Source: Candidatus Obscuribacterales bacterium (GTDB lineage: Bacteria; Cyanobacteriota; Vampirovibrionia; Obscuribacterales; Obscuribacteraceae). From it: a DNA stretch of 64,000 bases. The position numbers and the translations under genes are program-made. The notes beneath the pieces were generated by a model. The model worked only from the letters and a program-made list of their open reading frames with translations. It was not told where the DNA came from and did not search any database. The DNA is taken from assembly GCA_021732025.1 (NCBI GenBank), contig JAKFVU010000014.1, forward strand, positions 1-64,000, written 5' to 3'. Below are positions 8,760 to 18,216 of the stretch, piece after piece (positions within the stretch are counted from its first letter, which is position 1; each line of letters opens with the position of its first letter).

Positions 8760-10034
8760 TTACTCTTTGGGCCTAAAAACGTCGACAATCTTATCGAAAA
8801 TCCCTTTATCCTCAGCCTCAACTGGTTCTGCGGCTGCTTCTTGTGACTTTTTTTTCTTGCTACCACCAGACTCTTTAGCCGGGGTAGCTGTCGAATCGCT
8901 AGCTGACTCTGTTTTATCGGCTACTGGAGCAGCTACTTTCAATTTTTCATGGCGAATTTCAGCTAGCTGTTCAAGTAGCTTACGTTCTTCACCACTCAAT
9001 TTAGTTGGGGTTTCAACCACAACGTGCACTACATGGTCGCCTCGCCGCGACGGGTTATTGAGATGCGGTACACCGAGGTCTCTCATCACCAACTGGCTGC
9101 TTGACTGAGTACCAGCAGGAACTTTAAGAACCTTAGCTCCTTCCACTGTCGGAACTAAAATCTCAGCACCAAGAGCTGCCATAGAGAAGCTGATCACTTG
9201 TTTGACGTGAATGGTAAAACCATCGCGCACAAATTCCGGGTGATCGCGAACGTTTAACACCACAAAGAGATCGCCAAAAGTGCCTCCGCGAGGCCCCTTG
9301 TCGCCAGCACCCTGAAGTTTTAGACGGTCGCCGTCTTTGACACCAGCAGGAACCTTAACATCAAATTCGCGAGACTTTCTAGTCTGACCGGCACCCTTAC
9401 AGTCTTTGCAGGGCTTCTCGATTTTCTTGCCCGAGCCCGAGCAATCAGGACAAGCAATAATCTGGTAGCTTTGCATAAACAGCATATTTACTAGCTGCTT
9501 AACTTGACCTTGACCCTGACAGGTATTGCAAGTTGAAAGATTACTACCAGGAGTTGCGCCACTGCCTTCGCAGGTGGTGCAATCTTCTAAACGTTTAACT
9601 GTGATTTTCTTTTCTAAACCAAAGACCGAATCGAGAAATTCTAGATCGAGATCATAGCGAAGGTGTGCGCCTTGACGCGGCCCAGAACGGCTTGCACCGC
9701 CACCGCCAGAAAAACCACCGCGCATACCGCCACCAAACAGAGCGTCAATGATGTCTTCCATGCCGAAGCCTTGGAATGAGCTAAAGTCGACGTTATCAAA
9801 GTCGCGAGTTGAGCCTTTCACGCCTTCATGGCCATAGCGATCATAGGAAGCCTTCTTCTGTTCGTCAGAAAGTACTTCGTACGCTTCAGCTAGTTCTTTG
9901 AAGGCAGCTTCATCACCGCTCTCTTTATTATCGGGGTGAAGTTGTCGGGCGCGATTGCGAAAAGACTTCTTAATCTCGTCCGAACCAGCGCCACGGGCTA
10001 GCCCTAGAATTTCGTAATAATCACGTTTTGCCAT
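8760..10034 (-). CDS. dnaJ: Chaperone protein DnaJ
   Basis: This Hsp40 co-chaperone stimulates the DnaK ATPase and delivers unfolded clients. The J domain is residues 1-70 with HPD at 33-35. A short Gly/Phe-rich linker contains FGGGMRGG, and the cysteine-rich domain has all four CxxCxGxG zinc motifs (CTTCEGSG, CNTCQGQG, CPDCSGSG, CKDCKGAG). A client-binding C-terminal domain follows. Beyond the usual end there is a ~50-residue tail rich in Lys, Ser, Glu and Ala before the final IVDVFRPKE. The ATG at 10034 is preferred over a TTG three codons upstream because it gives the canonical MAKRDYYE start. It lies 15 bases after dnaK. Confidence 0.96.
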   Translation of the reverse strand: MAKRDYYEILGLARGAGSDEIKKSFRNRARQLHPDNKESGDEAAFKELAEAYEVLSDEQKKASYDRYGHEGVKGSTRDFDNVDFSSFQGFGMEDIIDALFGGGMRGGFSGGGGASRSGPRQGAHLRYDLDLEFLDSVFGLEKKITVKRLEDCTTCEGSGATPGSNLSTCNTCQGQGQVKQLVNMLFMQSYQIIACPDCSGSGKKIEKPCKDCKGAGQTRKSREFDVKVPAGVKDGDRLKLQGAGDKGPRGGTFGDLFVVLNVRDHPEFVRDGFTIHVKQVISFSMAALGAEILVPTVEGAKVLKVPAGTQSSSQLVMRDLGVPHLNNPSRRGDHVVHVVVETPTKLSGEERKLLEQLAEIRHEKLKVAAPVADKTESASDSTATPAKESGGSKKKKSQEAAAEPVEAEDKGIFDKIVDVFRPKE

Positions 10035-10049
10035 AGTTTCCAAGCTGCC

Positions 10050-12014
10050 TTAATCCATTCCTTCAGTTTTCACAATGTGAACCGATGACTCTCGCGAATC
10101 CCGATCTAATAACGACTCTTTTTCAAATGATAATTCTTGTTCTAATATCGAACTTACTTGTTGGCTTGGACGGCCAATTTCGCCTAACTCAATGGGCACA
10201 TCATCATAAGTGGGTTTCTTTTTGCCAGTAGTGGGAGCTGTAGTCTGACGCTCTTCTTTGCGTGGCTGAGACTGTCTATTGCCTGAGTGAATAACCCGAC
10301 CTAAATCGAGAAGTGAAACATCAAGGCCAGCCACTAACTGCTTCAATTCAGCAGAATCTTGGGCTAAGGCTTCTTTGACTAGCTCTACAGCTTTCATCAC
10401 CTTTTCCACATGCACTTTGTCGACGCGATCGCCGTATTTAGTAACGGTGCGCTCAGCTTCCGCACACATAGATTCGGCATGCACGCGTGTAGAAATACGC
10501 TCTCGCACTTGCTTGTCTTGATCAGCAAATTCTTCAGCCTCACGCTGCAAGTGCTCAACTTCTCCAGGGCTTAAACCGGTGGTACGTTGGATAGTGACTG
10601 AATGTTTTATGCCAGAGCCGTGATCACGAGCCGAACAGTGCACAATTCCATCAGCGTCAATATCAAAGGTCACTTCAATTTTCGGCACTCCCCGTGGTGC
10701 GCCAGGAATGCCAGTCAGGTGAAATTTCGCCAGTGACTTATTATCAACGGCCAGTTCGCGCTCACCCTGCAAAGCATGCACTTCCACTGAAGTCTGGGCA
10801 TCTTCAGTGGTTGTAAAAGTCATAGTGCGACTTGTTGGGATTGTCGTATTGCGCTCAATAATGCGCGTGAACAAACCACCAGCAGTTTCAATACCGAGAG
10901 ACAACGGAATGACATCAAGCAAAAGCACATCTTGCAAATCGCCAGCCAAAATTGAAGCCTGAATGGCAGCACCTAAAGCGACAGCCTCATCGGGATTGAC
11001 TGACTTGGAAGGCTCTTTTTGGAAGAAGCGCCTAATCATATCTTGCACTGCAGGTATGCGCGTTGAGCCACCCACCAAAATAATGTGTTCGATATCTTGG
11101 GGATTTAGGCCTGAGTCTTCGAGAGCTTGTTGCAGTGGCCCAATGGTTGCTTCAACAAGACTGGCGGTAATCTCATTGAACTTAGCTCTGGTAATGGTGG
11201 TCTCTAAGTGCTTCGGGCCACTTTGATCCGCAGTCAAAAAAGGCAAATGTACTTCAGAAACGAGAGCTGACGAAAGTTCAATTTTTGTCTTCTCTGCCGT
11301 TTCTTTGAGCCTTTGCACAGCCATCAAGTCGCCAGCAATATCAAGCCCAGTCTCTTTCTTGAACTCTTCGATCAAATAATCAATGATGGCTTGGTCGAAG
11401 TCATCACCACCCAGGCGGTTATTGCCACTTGTAGCTTGAACTTCGAAAACGCCTTCTGTGATCTCTAAAATACTGACGTCAAAAGTGCCACCACCCAAGT
11501 CGAATACCAGTACCACTGCATGTTCATTGAGCTTATTCAAACCATATGCAAGGGCACTAGCTGTCGGCTCGTTGATGATGCGCATCACTTCAAGGCCGGC
11601 AATCTGACCAGCATCGCGGGTGGCTTGCCGCTGTGAATCGTTGAAATAGGCAGGAACAGTAATTACTGCTCTTGTTACCTTCTCGCCCAGGTAAGCCTCA
11701 GCGTCAGCTTTTATTTTCTGCAATACCATAGCTGAAATCTGTTCAGGGCTATGGGAAACGCCATCAACTTGCACGCGATAGTTTGTCCCCATCTCGCGCT
11801 TAATTGACTGCACCGTGCGAGTGGGATTGGTAACAGCTTGACGCTTTGCCAACTGACCCACCAGTCGATCGCCACCTTTAGTGAATGCCACTACTGATGG
11901 TGTGGTACGGGCGCCTTCTGAGTTTTCAATGATGACCGGTTTGCCAGCTTCCATCACGGCCACACACGAATATGTGGTGCCGAGGTCAATGCCGATAATT
12001 TTGTCATCACTCAT
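10050..12014 (-). CDS. dnaK: Chaperone protein DnaK (Hsp70)
   Basis: This ATP-driven folding chaperone has the nucleotide-binding-domain motifs GIDLGTTYS (phosphate 1), [10 protein letters not shown] (phosphate 2) and VGGSTRIP (adenosine). The linker is [16 protein letters not shown], followed by a substrate-binding beta domain and helical lid. At 654 residues it is near the usual ~640, but the last 60 residues do not end in the classical acidic EEV/DAEF-type tail; they finish in a Ser/Glu-rich stretch. It is the middle gene of grpE-dnaK-dnaJ. Given the divergent tail, it may be one of several DnaK paralogues, as in cyanobacteria (inference). Confidence 0.96.
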   Translation of the reverse strand: MSDDKIIGIDLGTTYSCVAVMEAGKPVIIENSEGARTTPSVVAFTKGGDRLVGQLAKRQAVTNPTRTVQSIKREMGTNYRVQVDGVSHSPEQISAMVLQKIKADAEAYLGEKVTRAVITVPAYFNDSQRQATRDAGQIAGLEVMRIINEPTASALAYGLNKLNEHAVVLVFDLGGGTFDVSILEITEGVFEVQATSGNNRLGGDDFDQAIIDYLIEEFKKETGLDIAGDLMAVQRLKETAEKTKIELSSALVSEVHLPFLTADQSGPKHLETTITRAKFNEITASLVEATIGPLQQALEDSGLNPQDIEHIILVGGSTRIPAVQDMIRRFFQKEPSKSVNPDEAVALGAAIQASILAGDLQDVLLLDVIPLSLGIETAGGLFTRIIERNTTIPTSRTMTFTTTEDAQTSVEVHALQGERELAVDNKSLAKFHLTGIPGAPRGVPKIEVTFDIDADGIVHCSARDHGSGIKHSVTIQRTTGLSPGEVEHLQREAEEFADQDKQVRERISTRVHAESMCAEAERTVTKYGDRVDKVHVEKVMKAVELVKEALAQDSAELKQLVAGLDVSLLDLGRVIHSGNRQSQPRKEERQTTAPTTGKKKPTYDDVPIELGEIGRPSQQVSSILEQELSFEKESLLDRDSRESSVHIVKTEGMD

Positions 12015-12050
12015 AAGAGTTTAGAATCCAAATTCACACTTTAAGAATGG

Positions 12051-13055
12051 CTATTCTTCAACGTCGGTAAGGTCATAAACTTTACTAGTCTTGTCACCAC
12101 TAGATTCGCCTGAGTCTTTACCATTTCCGCCTTGATTGTCATCTTGGCTAGAGGCGTCGTTGGCAGAAATTGAAGCCTCGTAGGCAGCTTTTATTTCTTC
12201 AAAAGGAATATCTTGAGTACTGCGTTCGTTTCCAATAGAATCGAGGCTTTCTGAAGTCTCAGTAGCAGATGATGAGGATGGTGGAATGGTCACTTCTTCA
12301 GCAACTGGAGTTATATCAATAACATCGCCTGAGCCAGAAGCAGATGCTTTTGCCGCCTGCTCGCGCTCGTATTCAGCAGCAGCTTCACCGGTCAGAGCTA
12401 CAGCTACGTTTACCAGAGCTGGTCTGAGAACTTTCTCGCGGAACATATAACCGTTGCGCAATTGATGCGCGACGGCGCCATCAGGAACTTCATTAGTAGG
12501 AACTTCTTGCACTGGCTCGTGATACATGGGGTCAAAAGGCTCACCAATCGGCTGCATCTGTTTAATGCCAACTTGCTCAAGGCAGCGGCCAAAGCGATTA
12601 CAAACCATCTTCAGGCTGTCGAGCATGACCTTTGGCTCGGTCTTCTCAGTTAACTTTGATTGAGCCATATCGAGGTCATCTAATGCCGGCAAAATTGCTT
12701 CTAAAGCTTTTTGCATGCCAACAGCTTGAAACTCTTCGCGCTCACGGTCGATACGCTTGCGATAGTTTTCAAAGTCAGCTGCTAAGCGCTTATATGAATT
12801 TTCCCACTCGCTGGCTTTACCTTCCGAGTCGCGCAGGGCGTTTTCAAGATTATTGATTGCCAGTTGAGCACCCTTGTCATTTTGGCCAGCAGGAGCCTTC
12901 GCGCCCAAATCGAGACCAAAAGTCTCAGGATCAGGGGTGTCGCCACCAGCATACATAGCCCGGTAAAAAGCTTTCGCCTTAGACTGGCGATCTTCTTTTT
13001 CTTTAGGTGACTCCTCTGGTTGAGGGGTCAGGGCGTCGTTATCGTCAATAGCCAT
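12051..13055 (-). CDS. grpE: GrpE nucleotide-exchange factor with long acidic tail
   Basis: GrpE releases ADP from DnaK. The central region (about residues 70-220) has the long coiled coil and the conserved blocks YKRLAADFENYRKR, LPALDDLDMA, and EPFDPMYHEPVQEVPT followed by GYMFREKVLRPALVNV. At 334 residues it is much longer than typical GrpE (about 190-240). The extra length is an acidic N-terminus and a ~110-residue C-terminal tail rich in Ser, Glu and Asp that looks disordered. The ATG at 13055 is chosen; a TTG 11 codons upstream extends the frame. It is first in the chaperone operon, with a sigma-70-like promoter upstream. Confidence 0.93.
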   Translation of the reverse strand: MAIDDNDALTPQPEESPKEKEDRQSKAKAFYRAMYAGGDTPDPETFGLDLGAKAPAGQNDKGAQLAINNLENALRDSEGKASEWENSYKRLAADFENYRKRIDREREEFQAVGMQKALEAILPALDDLDMAQSKLTEKTEPKVMLDSLKMVCNRFGRCLEQVGIKQMQPIGEPFDPMYHEPVQEVPTNEVPDGAVAHQLRNGYMFREKVLRPALVNVAVALTGEAAAEYEREQAAKASASGSGDVIDITPVAEEVTIPPSSSSATETSESLDSIGNERSTQDIPFEEIKAAYEASISANDASSQDDNQGGNGKDSGESSGDKTSKVYDLTDVEE

Positions 13056-13127
13056 CCCAGAAAAGGTCTCCCAACTAAATCTTGACAAATGCCAAGCGGT
13101 AACACTAACTCTAATTTTAAACTGAGC

Positions 13128-13156
13128 CTTATAATTCTAATGCCTTTGGCGGGCAA
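13128..13156 (-). promoter_or_regulatory. Putative sigma-70-type promoter for grpE-dnaK-dnaJ
   Basis: On the minus strand, TTGCCC (13156-13151) and TATAAG (13133-13128) are separated by exactly 17 bases, about 70 bases before the grpE start. No CIRCE inverted repeat (TTAGCACTC-N9-GAGTGCTAA) is visible, so HrcA control is not supported here. Confidence 0.5.
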
Positions 13157-13230
13157 TAATGCGAATTACTCGCCGATCTTAAAAACCGCAAACTTAAAAA
13201 CACAAAACTAAAAATATCTCTAAAAAAATT

Positions 13231-14310
13231 ATGTATATCGAAGAATCTGCACGACTGGCCCTCTATGCCCCCGGAGAATTCGGCAAAGGCAGCTCAAAAA
13301 CCGCCGAAGGTGTGCTGCGCTACGGCAAGAATCCTATAACTTGTGTAATCGACGAAAGCCAAGTTGGCAACTCGATTATGTCTGTCACCCGCATAAATGT
13401 AGACGCCCCCATTGTCGGCACTATCGAAGAAGCACTAGCTCTAGGAGCCGACGCCCTTTTGCTTGGCACGGCTTGGAACGGCGGGGCCATGCCAGACCAC
13501 TGGCGTAAAGACATTGTCAAAGCTATTGAAGGCGGGTTGGACATCATCAACGGCCTTCATGACTTCCTAGAAAACGATGCCAACATAGTGGCTGCGGCAA
13601 AAAAGCACGGTAAACGCTTATTTGATGTGCGCAAGCCGCCTGAAAACCTACCAGTAGCAGCGGGCAAAGTTCTTAAAGAGGCCAAACACAACGGTCAAGA
13701 CAGCCTTGTGGTGCTGACCATAGGCAGCGACTGCTCAGTAGGCAAAATGACGGCAGCGCTAGAGATTCAACGTTCTGCAGCTAAGCAGAGAAAGCAAGCG
13801 GCATTTGTCGCCACCGGACAAACCGGAATCATGATTTGTGGCCGAGGCATTGCCATTGACCGGGTAATCGGCGACTTCATGGCCGGTGCCACTGAAATGA
13901 TGGTTCTAGAAGCAGCCGCTGAAGCTCCAGTAGTACTTGTTGAAGGCCAAGGCTCACTGGCACATCCCGGATTTTCGGGGGTGACCATGGCCCTTGTCCA
14001 CGGCTCCTGTCCGCAAGCTATGATTCTTTGCCATCGGCCCAGCCGCAAATTAATCAAAGGCACAGATTTTGCAATTTCTGATCTAAGCAAATTGATCAGT
14101 ACTTACGAATCAATGGCAGCTTATCTAAGACCAAGCAAAGTTATAGCTATTGCTCTCAACACTAGTGACCTAAGCGAATTAGAAGCGCAAGCAGCTATCG
14201 CCGAAGTTCAGGCCCAAACAAACCTTCCCACGACAGATCCCGTGCGATTCTCGGCCGATCTACTTTGGCAAGCAATCGAAGATTTTTCTCTCACTCCAGC
14301 TAATCACTAA
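13231..14310 (+). CDS. DUF1611-family P-loop protein (COG3367-like)
   Basis: The 359-residue protein has a Rossmann-like N-terminal half (GTIEEALALGADALLLGTAW) and a C-terminal P-loop NTPase half with GSDCSVGKMT near residues 166-175. Downstream are the family-typical segments FVATGQTGIM, VLVEGQGSLAHPGFSGVT and ILCHRPSR. Proteins of this family commonly sit beside dipeptide epimerases, as here (the next gene starts 13 bases later), which points to a shared role in L-/D-amino-acid peptide metabolism. The biochemical activity is not established as far as I know. The leader is A-rich with no clear ribosome-binding site before the ATG. Confidence 0.85.
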   Translation: MYIEESARLALYAPGEFGKGSSKTAEGVLRYGKNPITCVIDESQVGNSIMSVTRINVDAPIVGTIEEALALGADALLLGTAWNGGAMPDHWRKDIVKAIEGGLDIINGLHDFLENDANIVAAAKKHGKRLFDVRKPPENLPVAAGKVLKEAKHNGQDSLVVLTIGSDCSVGKMTAALEIQRSAAKQRKQAAFVATGQTGIMICGRGIAIDRVIGDFMAGATEMMVLEAAAEAPVVLVEGQGSLAHPGFSGVTMALVHGSCPQAMILCHRPSRKLIKGTDFAISDLSKLISTYESMAAYLRPSKVIAIALNTSDLSELEAQAAIAEVQAQTNLPTTDPVRFSADLLWQAIEDFSLTPANH

Positions 14311-14323
14311 ATAAGGAAAGCCT

Positions 14324-15391
14324 GTGAAATCAGCAATCAACACCACCACGGCAATTGGACTTACATTCGAGCCGCTAGATCTAACCCTGGCCTATCCCTT
14401 TGGTATTTCATACGGAACATCTGAGGTCTCTAACAATGTCTTGGTAAAACTGGCATATGAAGGTCACGTCGGCCTTGGCGAAGCATCTCCTGCCAGTTAT
14501 CACAGCGAAACACCAGCAACAGTGATGGCTGTTCTAGCCGAAATCGCTGAGAAACAGCAAGAGATTTTAGGTAGTGATCCTTTTGCCGCTGTTGAAGTAT
14601 CAAGGCGCATGGATCTCATGATCGCTGGCAATTATTCGGCCAAAGCGGCAGTAGAAATGGCGATGCATGATCTGGCCGGAAAAATTTGCGGTCAACCCAC
14701 CTATAAAATGCTCGGCCTCTCTGGTCATGCTTATCCAATGACCGATTTCACAATCGGTATTGATTCGCCCGAAATGATTGAGCGAAAAACAAAAGAAGCA
14801 GTAGATGCTGGCTATAAAATGCTCAAAGTTAAAGTGGGCACAAGTTATGACCATCAAATCATAAAGAGTGTGCGTAAAATGGCGCCCAATCTACCTCTAC
14901 GTGTGGATGCCAACGGTGGCTGGTCGGTCAAACAAGCAATCGAAATGTCTAAATTTTTGGCAGAAAATGGCGTTGAATTTATCGAGCAACCTTTGCCGAA
15001 AAACGCTCTGGCTGAAGATTTTCGCTTAGTCAGACAGAACGCTGCAATTCCTATATTTGCAGACGAAAGTGTCTGCCGAGCCAATGACGTGGCCAGGCTC
15101 GCTGGCGCTGTAGACGGAGTTGTCGTCAAACTGGCTAAATGTGGTGGCCTGCTTGAAGCCATAAGAGTAATATCTACAGCCCGTGCTCATTCTATGAAAA
15201 TTATGTTCGGCATGATGATCGAATCGTCTATTGGAGTCACTGCAGCAGCTCATCTCTCAAGTCTTTGTGATTATCTAGACTTAGACGGCGCTCTCTTATT
15301 GCGCGATGACCCTTATCAAGGCGCAGCCTATGATGATGGTTATTTGCGCCTACCCGATGGCCCTGGCCTCGGCGTTAGCAAGCGTAAGTAA
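14324..15391 (+). CDS. Dipeptide epimerase (L-Ala-D/L-Glu epimerase-like, enolase superfamily)
   Basis: This muconate-lactonizing-enzyme-type protein is expected to epimerise the second residue of dipeptides such as those released from murein. It shows the superfamily acid/base lysines in LKVKVG (about residues 168-170) and a second lysine in VVVKLAKCGG (about 266-270). The three metal ligands lie in RVDANGGW, EFIEQP and FADESV. The N-terminal capping domain (about 1-125) and the (beta/alpha)7-beta barrel are complete at 355 residues. The start is GTG with AAGGAAAG just upstream. It forms a two-gene operon with the DUF1611 gene. The substrate is inferred, since the family covers many dipeptide specificities. 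Confidence 0.87.
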   Translation: MKSAINTTTAIGLTFEPLDLTLAYPFGISYGTSEVSNNVLVKLAYEGHVGLGEASPASYHSETPATVMAVLAEIAEKQQEILGSDPFAAVEVSRRMDLMIAGNYSAKAAVEMAMHDLAGKICGQPTYKMLGLSGHAYPMTDFTIGIDSPEMIERKTKEAVDAGYKMLKVKVGTSYDHQIIKSVRKMAPNLPLRVDANGGWSVKQAIEMSKFLAENGVEFIEQPLPKNALAEDFRLVRQNAAIPIFADESVCRANDVARLAGAVDGVVVKLAKCGGLLEAIRVISTARAHSMKIMFGMMIESSIGVTAAAHLSSLCDYLDLDGALLLRDDPYQGAAYDDGYLRLPDGPGLGVSKRK

Positions 15392-15406
15392 GAGCAGACA
15401 TTTTAG

Positions 15407-16330
15407 TTAGCCCCATTTAGCCAAGCGGTCTTTAATAAGCTCGATTGTCGTTGCTGAGTAAAGCTTAAATGCTTTAATTTTGTTGCGCGGTGCAAGAGCC
15501 GCTACAGTCTCTTCACTGAGACTATCGCAGACAAACAAATTGGCATGTTTGACAATATATTTGAGTTCTTGCTGATCGTCTCGGTCAATAGCTCTAACGG
15601 CAACCTCTTCGCCCCGCATGGCTGCCACCAGGTTTGAGGCCATATGCAAGAGTGTTGGAGAAACCGAAACTAGCACCACTAGGCTCTGGGCCGGCAAATT
15701 AGATACAGCTTCCATCTCTACTCTAGCTGGCTCAATATTGCAAGCCACCAACCGGGTAAGGTCGGTGACATGCTTTTGAAAAGAAAATAAGTGATAGAGA
15801 CTAGCAACAACTAGTGACTCTTTTAATTGACCTAAATCGAGCAGTAATTCTTGAGGCGTAATTGTCTCGATGGGAATTTTAAAATGCGGTGCCAACTCGC
15901 CCACAATAACCTTGTGAAAGTCTTTATTGGCATCGACAGCCAATATGCGTTTGACTGGTTTGCGCCCTTTCAAAGTCGCCAAACAAGCTTGTACTTGCTC
16001 ATTTGAATAACCGCGCTCAGAAGCCCTAGCGACAAATTCACTAAACATTTCGTCTAAATTAAGAGCAGCATCAAAGGCTTCTGACTTGCGTCCAGTAGAT
16101 GCGACACGCACACCACTGCCTTGGCGCACTTCTAAGAGACCGACCTCGGCCATATGATTGTAAGCAGCTGTAATTGTGCTGTAATGCACACCAAGTCGGT
16201 CGGCAAGAGCACGAATGCTAGGAAGCTTTTCATGAGCAGCCAGAGTGCCAGAGGCAATTTGCAGACCTAGCTGCTCAATTAGCTGATCTCTAATTGGAAC
16301 CGAGCTTTCTTTGTTGATACTAATTTTCAA
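15407..16330 (-). CDS. GntR-family transcriptional regulator with a non-standard C-terminal domain
   Basis: Residues about 8-75 form the GntR winged helix (IPIRDQLIEQL-like opening, LPSIRALADRLGVHYSTITAAYNHM, GLLEVRQGSGV). The remaining ~230 residues are neither an aminotransferase (MocR) nor an obvious UTRA or FCD domain. They alternate strand and helix in a pattern that might be a periplasmic-binding-protein-like or Rossmann fold. The start is TTG at 16330 with no better in-frame codon upstream. It converges on the dipeptide epimerase gene with 15 bases between stops and is divergent from the Fur-family gene. It is a candidate regulator of either neighbour; the ligand is unknown. Confidence 0.82.
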   Translation of the reverse strand: MKISINKESSVPIRDQLIEQLGLQIASGTLAAHEKLPSIRALADRLGVHYSTITAAYNHMAEVGLLEVRQGSGVRVASTGRKSEAFDAALNLDEMFSEFVARASERGYSNEQVQACLATLKGRKPVKRILAVDANKDFHKVIVGELAPHFKIPIETITPQELLLDLGQLKESLVVASLYHLFSFQKHVTDLTRLVACNIEPARVEMEAVSNLPAQSLVVLVSVSPTLLHMASNLVAAMRGEEVAVRAIDRDDQQELKYIVKHANLFVCDSLSEETVAALAPRNKIKAFKLYSATTIELIKDRLAKWG

Positions 16331-16441
16331 GTGCTTGCCAACTATCTATTTTGCTTCTATTTTTGACCATATGATTATAGTGGTTTTGAATTAGTTGAAA
16401 TAGGCTGATCACTCTGGGGCGAAATCGGCGAACATATATGT

Positions 16442-17068
16442 ATGGATGAAACAAAAAACAAACTGCTCTCAACCCAAGAAGCAATTGAAGCTATTGTCAA
16501 AGCAATACCACGGGGCGATCACCTAACCGCACCTGAGGTTTACGAACTTGCTATTGAACGCGGTTTGAAAGTGAGCTTGTCAACTGTTTACCGCACTCTC
16601 AACAAACTCAAGGCAGACGGTAATGTCATTACTGTTAGTGGCGATCGGGGCCAACGCTATGAATCGGTTGAAGAAGGTCCAGCCCACGACCATCTAATTT
16701 GCTTAGCATGCGGCACAACCATCGAATTTTATGACGAGCTAATTCGCGGTTTCGGCAAAGCAATGGCACAGCGTAAGGGTTTTGATCACACAGCCAGTCG
16801 CTTTGACATTCTAGGCTATTGCCAAAATTGCCGCTCAAAAGATGCAAATCACAAAATTGACTTAGTTCAAGATGGCGTATCAACAGCAATTGAACATGGC
16901 GAAGAAGCACTTGGACAAATGCGTTTAGGGTTAGAGCAACTGCGCATGCGCAAATTTGCTAAGGCACTTTCTCCGCTACGATCGGCCATAGCTCAGCTCA
17001 AGCAAACAATAGAAGAGCTTGAGTATTCGGCCAATTCTTTAGGTGGCGACTCTAACGGGCACCCTTAA
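16442..17068 (+). CDS. Fur-family metalloregulator with extended C-terminus
   Basis: The winged-helix region (about residues 10-75) has the recognition helix LSTVYRTLNKL. The dimerisation domain carries HDHLICLACG (about 84-93) and CQNC (about 127-130), the two CxxC pairs of the structural zinc site. A normal Fur/PerR ends near residue 140; this one continues for ~65 residues with a probable helical hairpin (LGQMRLGLEQLRMRKFAKAL...). The sensed signal (Fe, Zn, Mn or peroxide) cannot be decided from the ligands visible. The 3' end overlaps the converging glycosyltransferase gene by 17 bases. Confidence 0.88.
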   Translation: MDETKNKLLSTQEAIEAIVKAIPRGDHLTAPEVYELAIERGLKVSLSTVYRTLNKLKADGNVITVSGDRGQRYESVEEGPAHDHLICLACGTTIEFYDELIRGFGKAMAQRKGFDHTASRFDILGYCQNCRSKDANHKIDLVQDGVSTAIEHGEEALGQMRLGLEQLRMRKFAKALSPLRSAIAQLKQTIEELEYSANSLGGDSNGHP

Positions 17069-18113
17069 TAGTCTCTGCCACTTTGTTTTTATAAAGTCGA
17101 TCGCGAGCAGCAGTCAAATCATTTTCTGATTCAACAATAACGTCTTCAAAATATTTGAGGCTGACTTTGCGCTTTTTGTTTATCTGCGCGCGCTTGCCTA
17201 GCATTTTGGGAAGCAACAATAGTGCCTTGAAACTTCCTTCAATCCAGGGCAAAACTTGTCCGCCGCGAACACAGACCACAGCCAGATAGTAGGCCTGCCA
17301 GAAAGCAATTTGTGGCAAGAATTTGATCAAGAGCGGGAAGGGAATATTTTTGACGATCGTATTCCAATTATTCTGCGCTGACAATTTCACCACCAAAGGC
17401 GAGTAACCACTACCGGTGGTGCCACAACCAAGGTGGTAGATGCGTGCGCTCGGTATGTAATAGCACTTATACCCAGCACTCTGGGCACGGAGGGCAATAT
17501 CAACATCTTCGAGGTAGGCAAAGTAGTCGTCATCGAATAAACCGATGTCACAAAAGAGCGAACGTCGATACAGAGCTGCACCGCCGCAAGCGCCAAGAAT
17601 ATAGCGGCCCTGATCAAAAAGACCAGTGTCTTTCTCGCGGTGGCCAATGCGCCCCGGTAGCCCGCCGCGGCGGTAGCCATCACCAACACCATCAAGCAAA
17701 GTATGGTCGTCGTAGGCCAGCATCTTGCAGCCAAGCGAACCGCACTCTGGATGCTCTTTCATGCCTTTGGCCAGCTCTGCAATAAATTCTTCTTCTAAAA
17801 CAGTATCGTTATTAATCAGAGCAATAAACTCGCCCTTAGACTCTCTAATGCCTCGATTAACAGCGACGGCAAAACCCGTATTTTTTTCATACAGAGCTAA
17901 CTGAACGAAGGGATAATTCTCACGAATAAACTCTACCGAGCCATCGTGGGAGCCGTTGTCGACAACAATAACTTCAACTTGTTTATAGGTTTGCTTGGCG
18001 AGCGAATCGAGCACTCCTGTCAAAAACCGCTTGCCATTCCAATTTGGAATTACAACTGAGACTAAATCTTTAACAGACTCAGGCGCTAAGGTATCGCTCA
18101 AAATATGCTCCAT
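17052..18113 (-). CDS. Family 2 glycosyltransferase (rhamnosyltransferase-like)
   Basis: A GT-A fold inverting transferase with VSVVIPNWNG (about residues 18-27), VEVIVVDNGSHDGSVE, NDT as the DXD-equivalent (about 97-99) and FAYLEDVDIALRA, the acceptor-side ED motif of the GT2 family that transfers sugars to glycans or lipids. The C-terminal ~80 residues contain a hydrophobic, possibly membrane-associated helix pair. It is probably involved in cell-surface polysaccharide assembly. It is transcribed away from the next glycosyltransferase gene with a ~100-base intergenic region. Confidence 0.88.
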   Translation of the reverse strand: MEHILSDTLAPESVKDLVSVVIPNWNGKRFLTGVLDSLAKQTYKQVEVIVVDNGSHDGSVEFIRENYPFVQLALYEKNTGFAVAVNRGIRESKGEFIALINNDTVLEEEFIAELAKGMKEHPECGSLGCKMLAYDDHTLLDGVGDGYRRGGLPGRIGHREKDTGLFDQGRYILGACGGAALYRRSLFCDIGLFDDDYFAYLEDVDIALRAQSAGYKCYYIPSARIYHLGCGTTGSGYSPLVVKLSAQNNWNTIVKNIPFPLLIKFLPQIAFWQAYYLAVVCVRGGQVLPWIEGSFKALLLLPKMLGKRAQINKKRKVSLKYFEDVIVESENDLTAARDRLYKNKVAETIKGAR

Positions 18114-18216
18114 TGCCTTTGGTTAATGCTTTGACAAGCCAGCATTTTACTGCTTGTAAGACCTTCTTGCTACAACCGTTTGTTTTATACGGCTATAATT
18201 ACGGCCATTGCCGGCG

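Noticed and set aside
13056-13230. CIRCE/HrcA operator before grpE
   Set aside because: The TTAGCACTC-N9-GAGTGCTAA repeat was looked for and is not present; only a sigma-70-like promoter was found.
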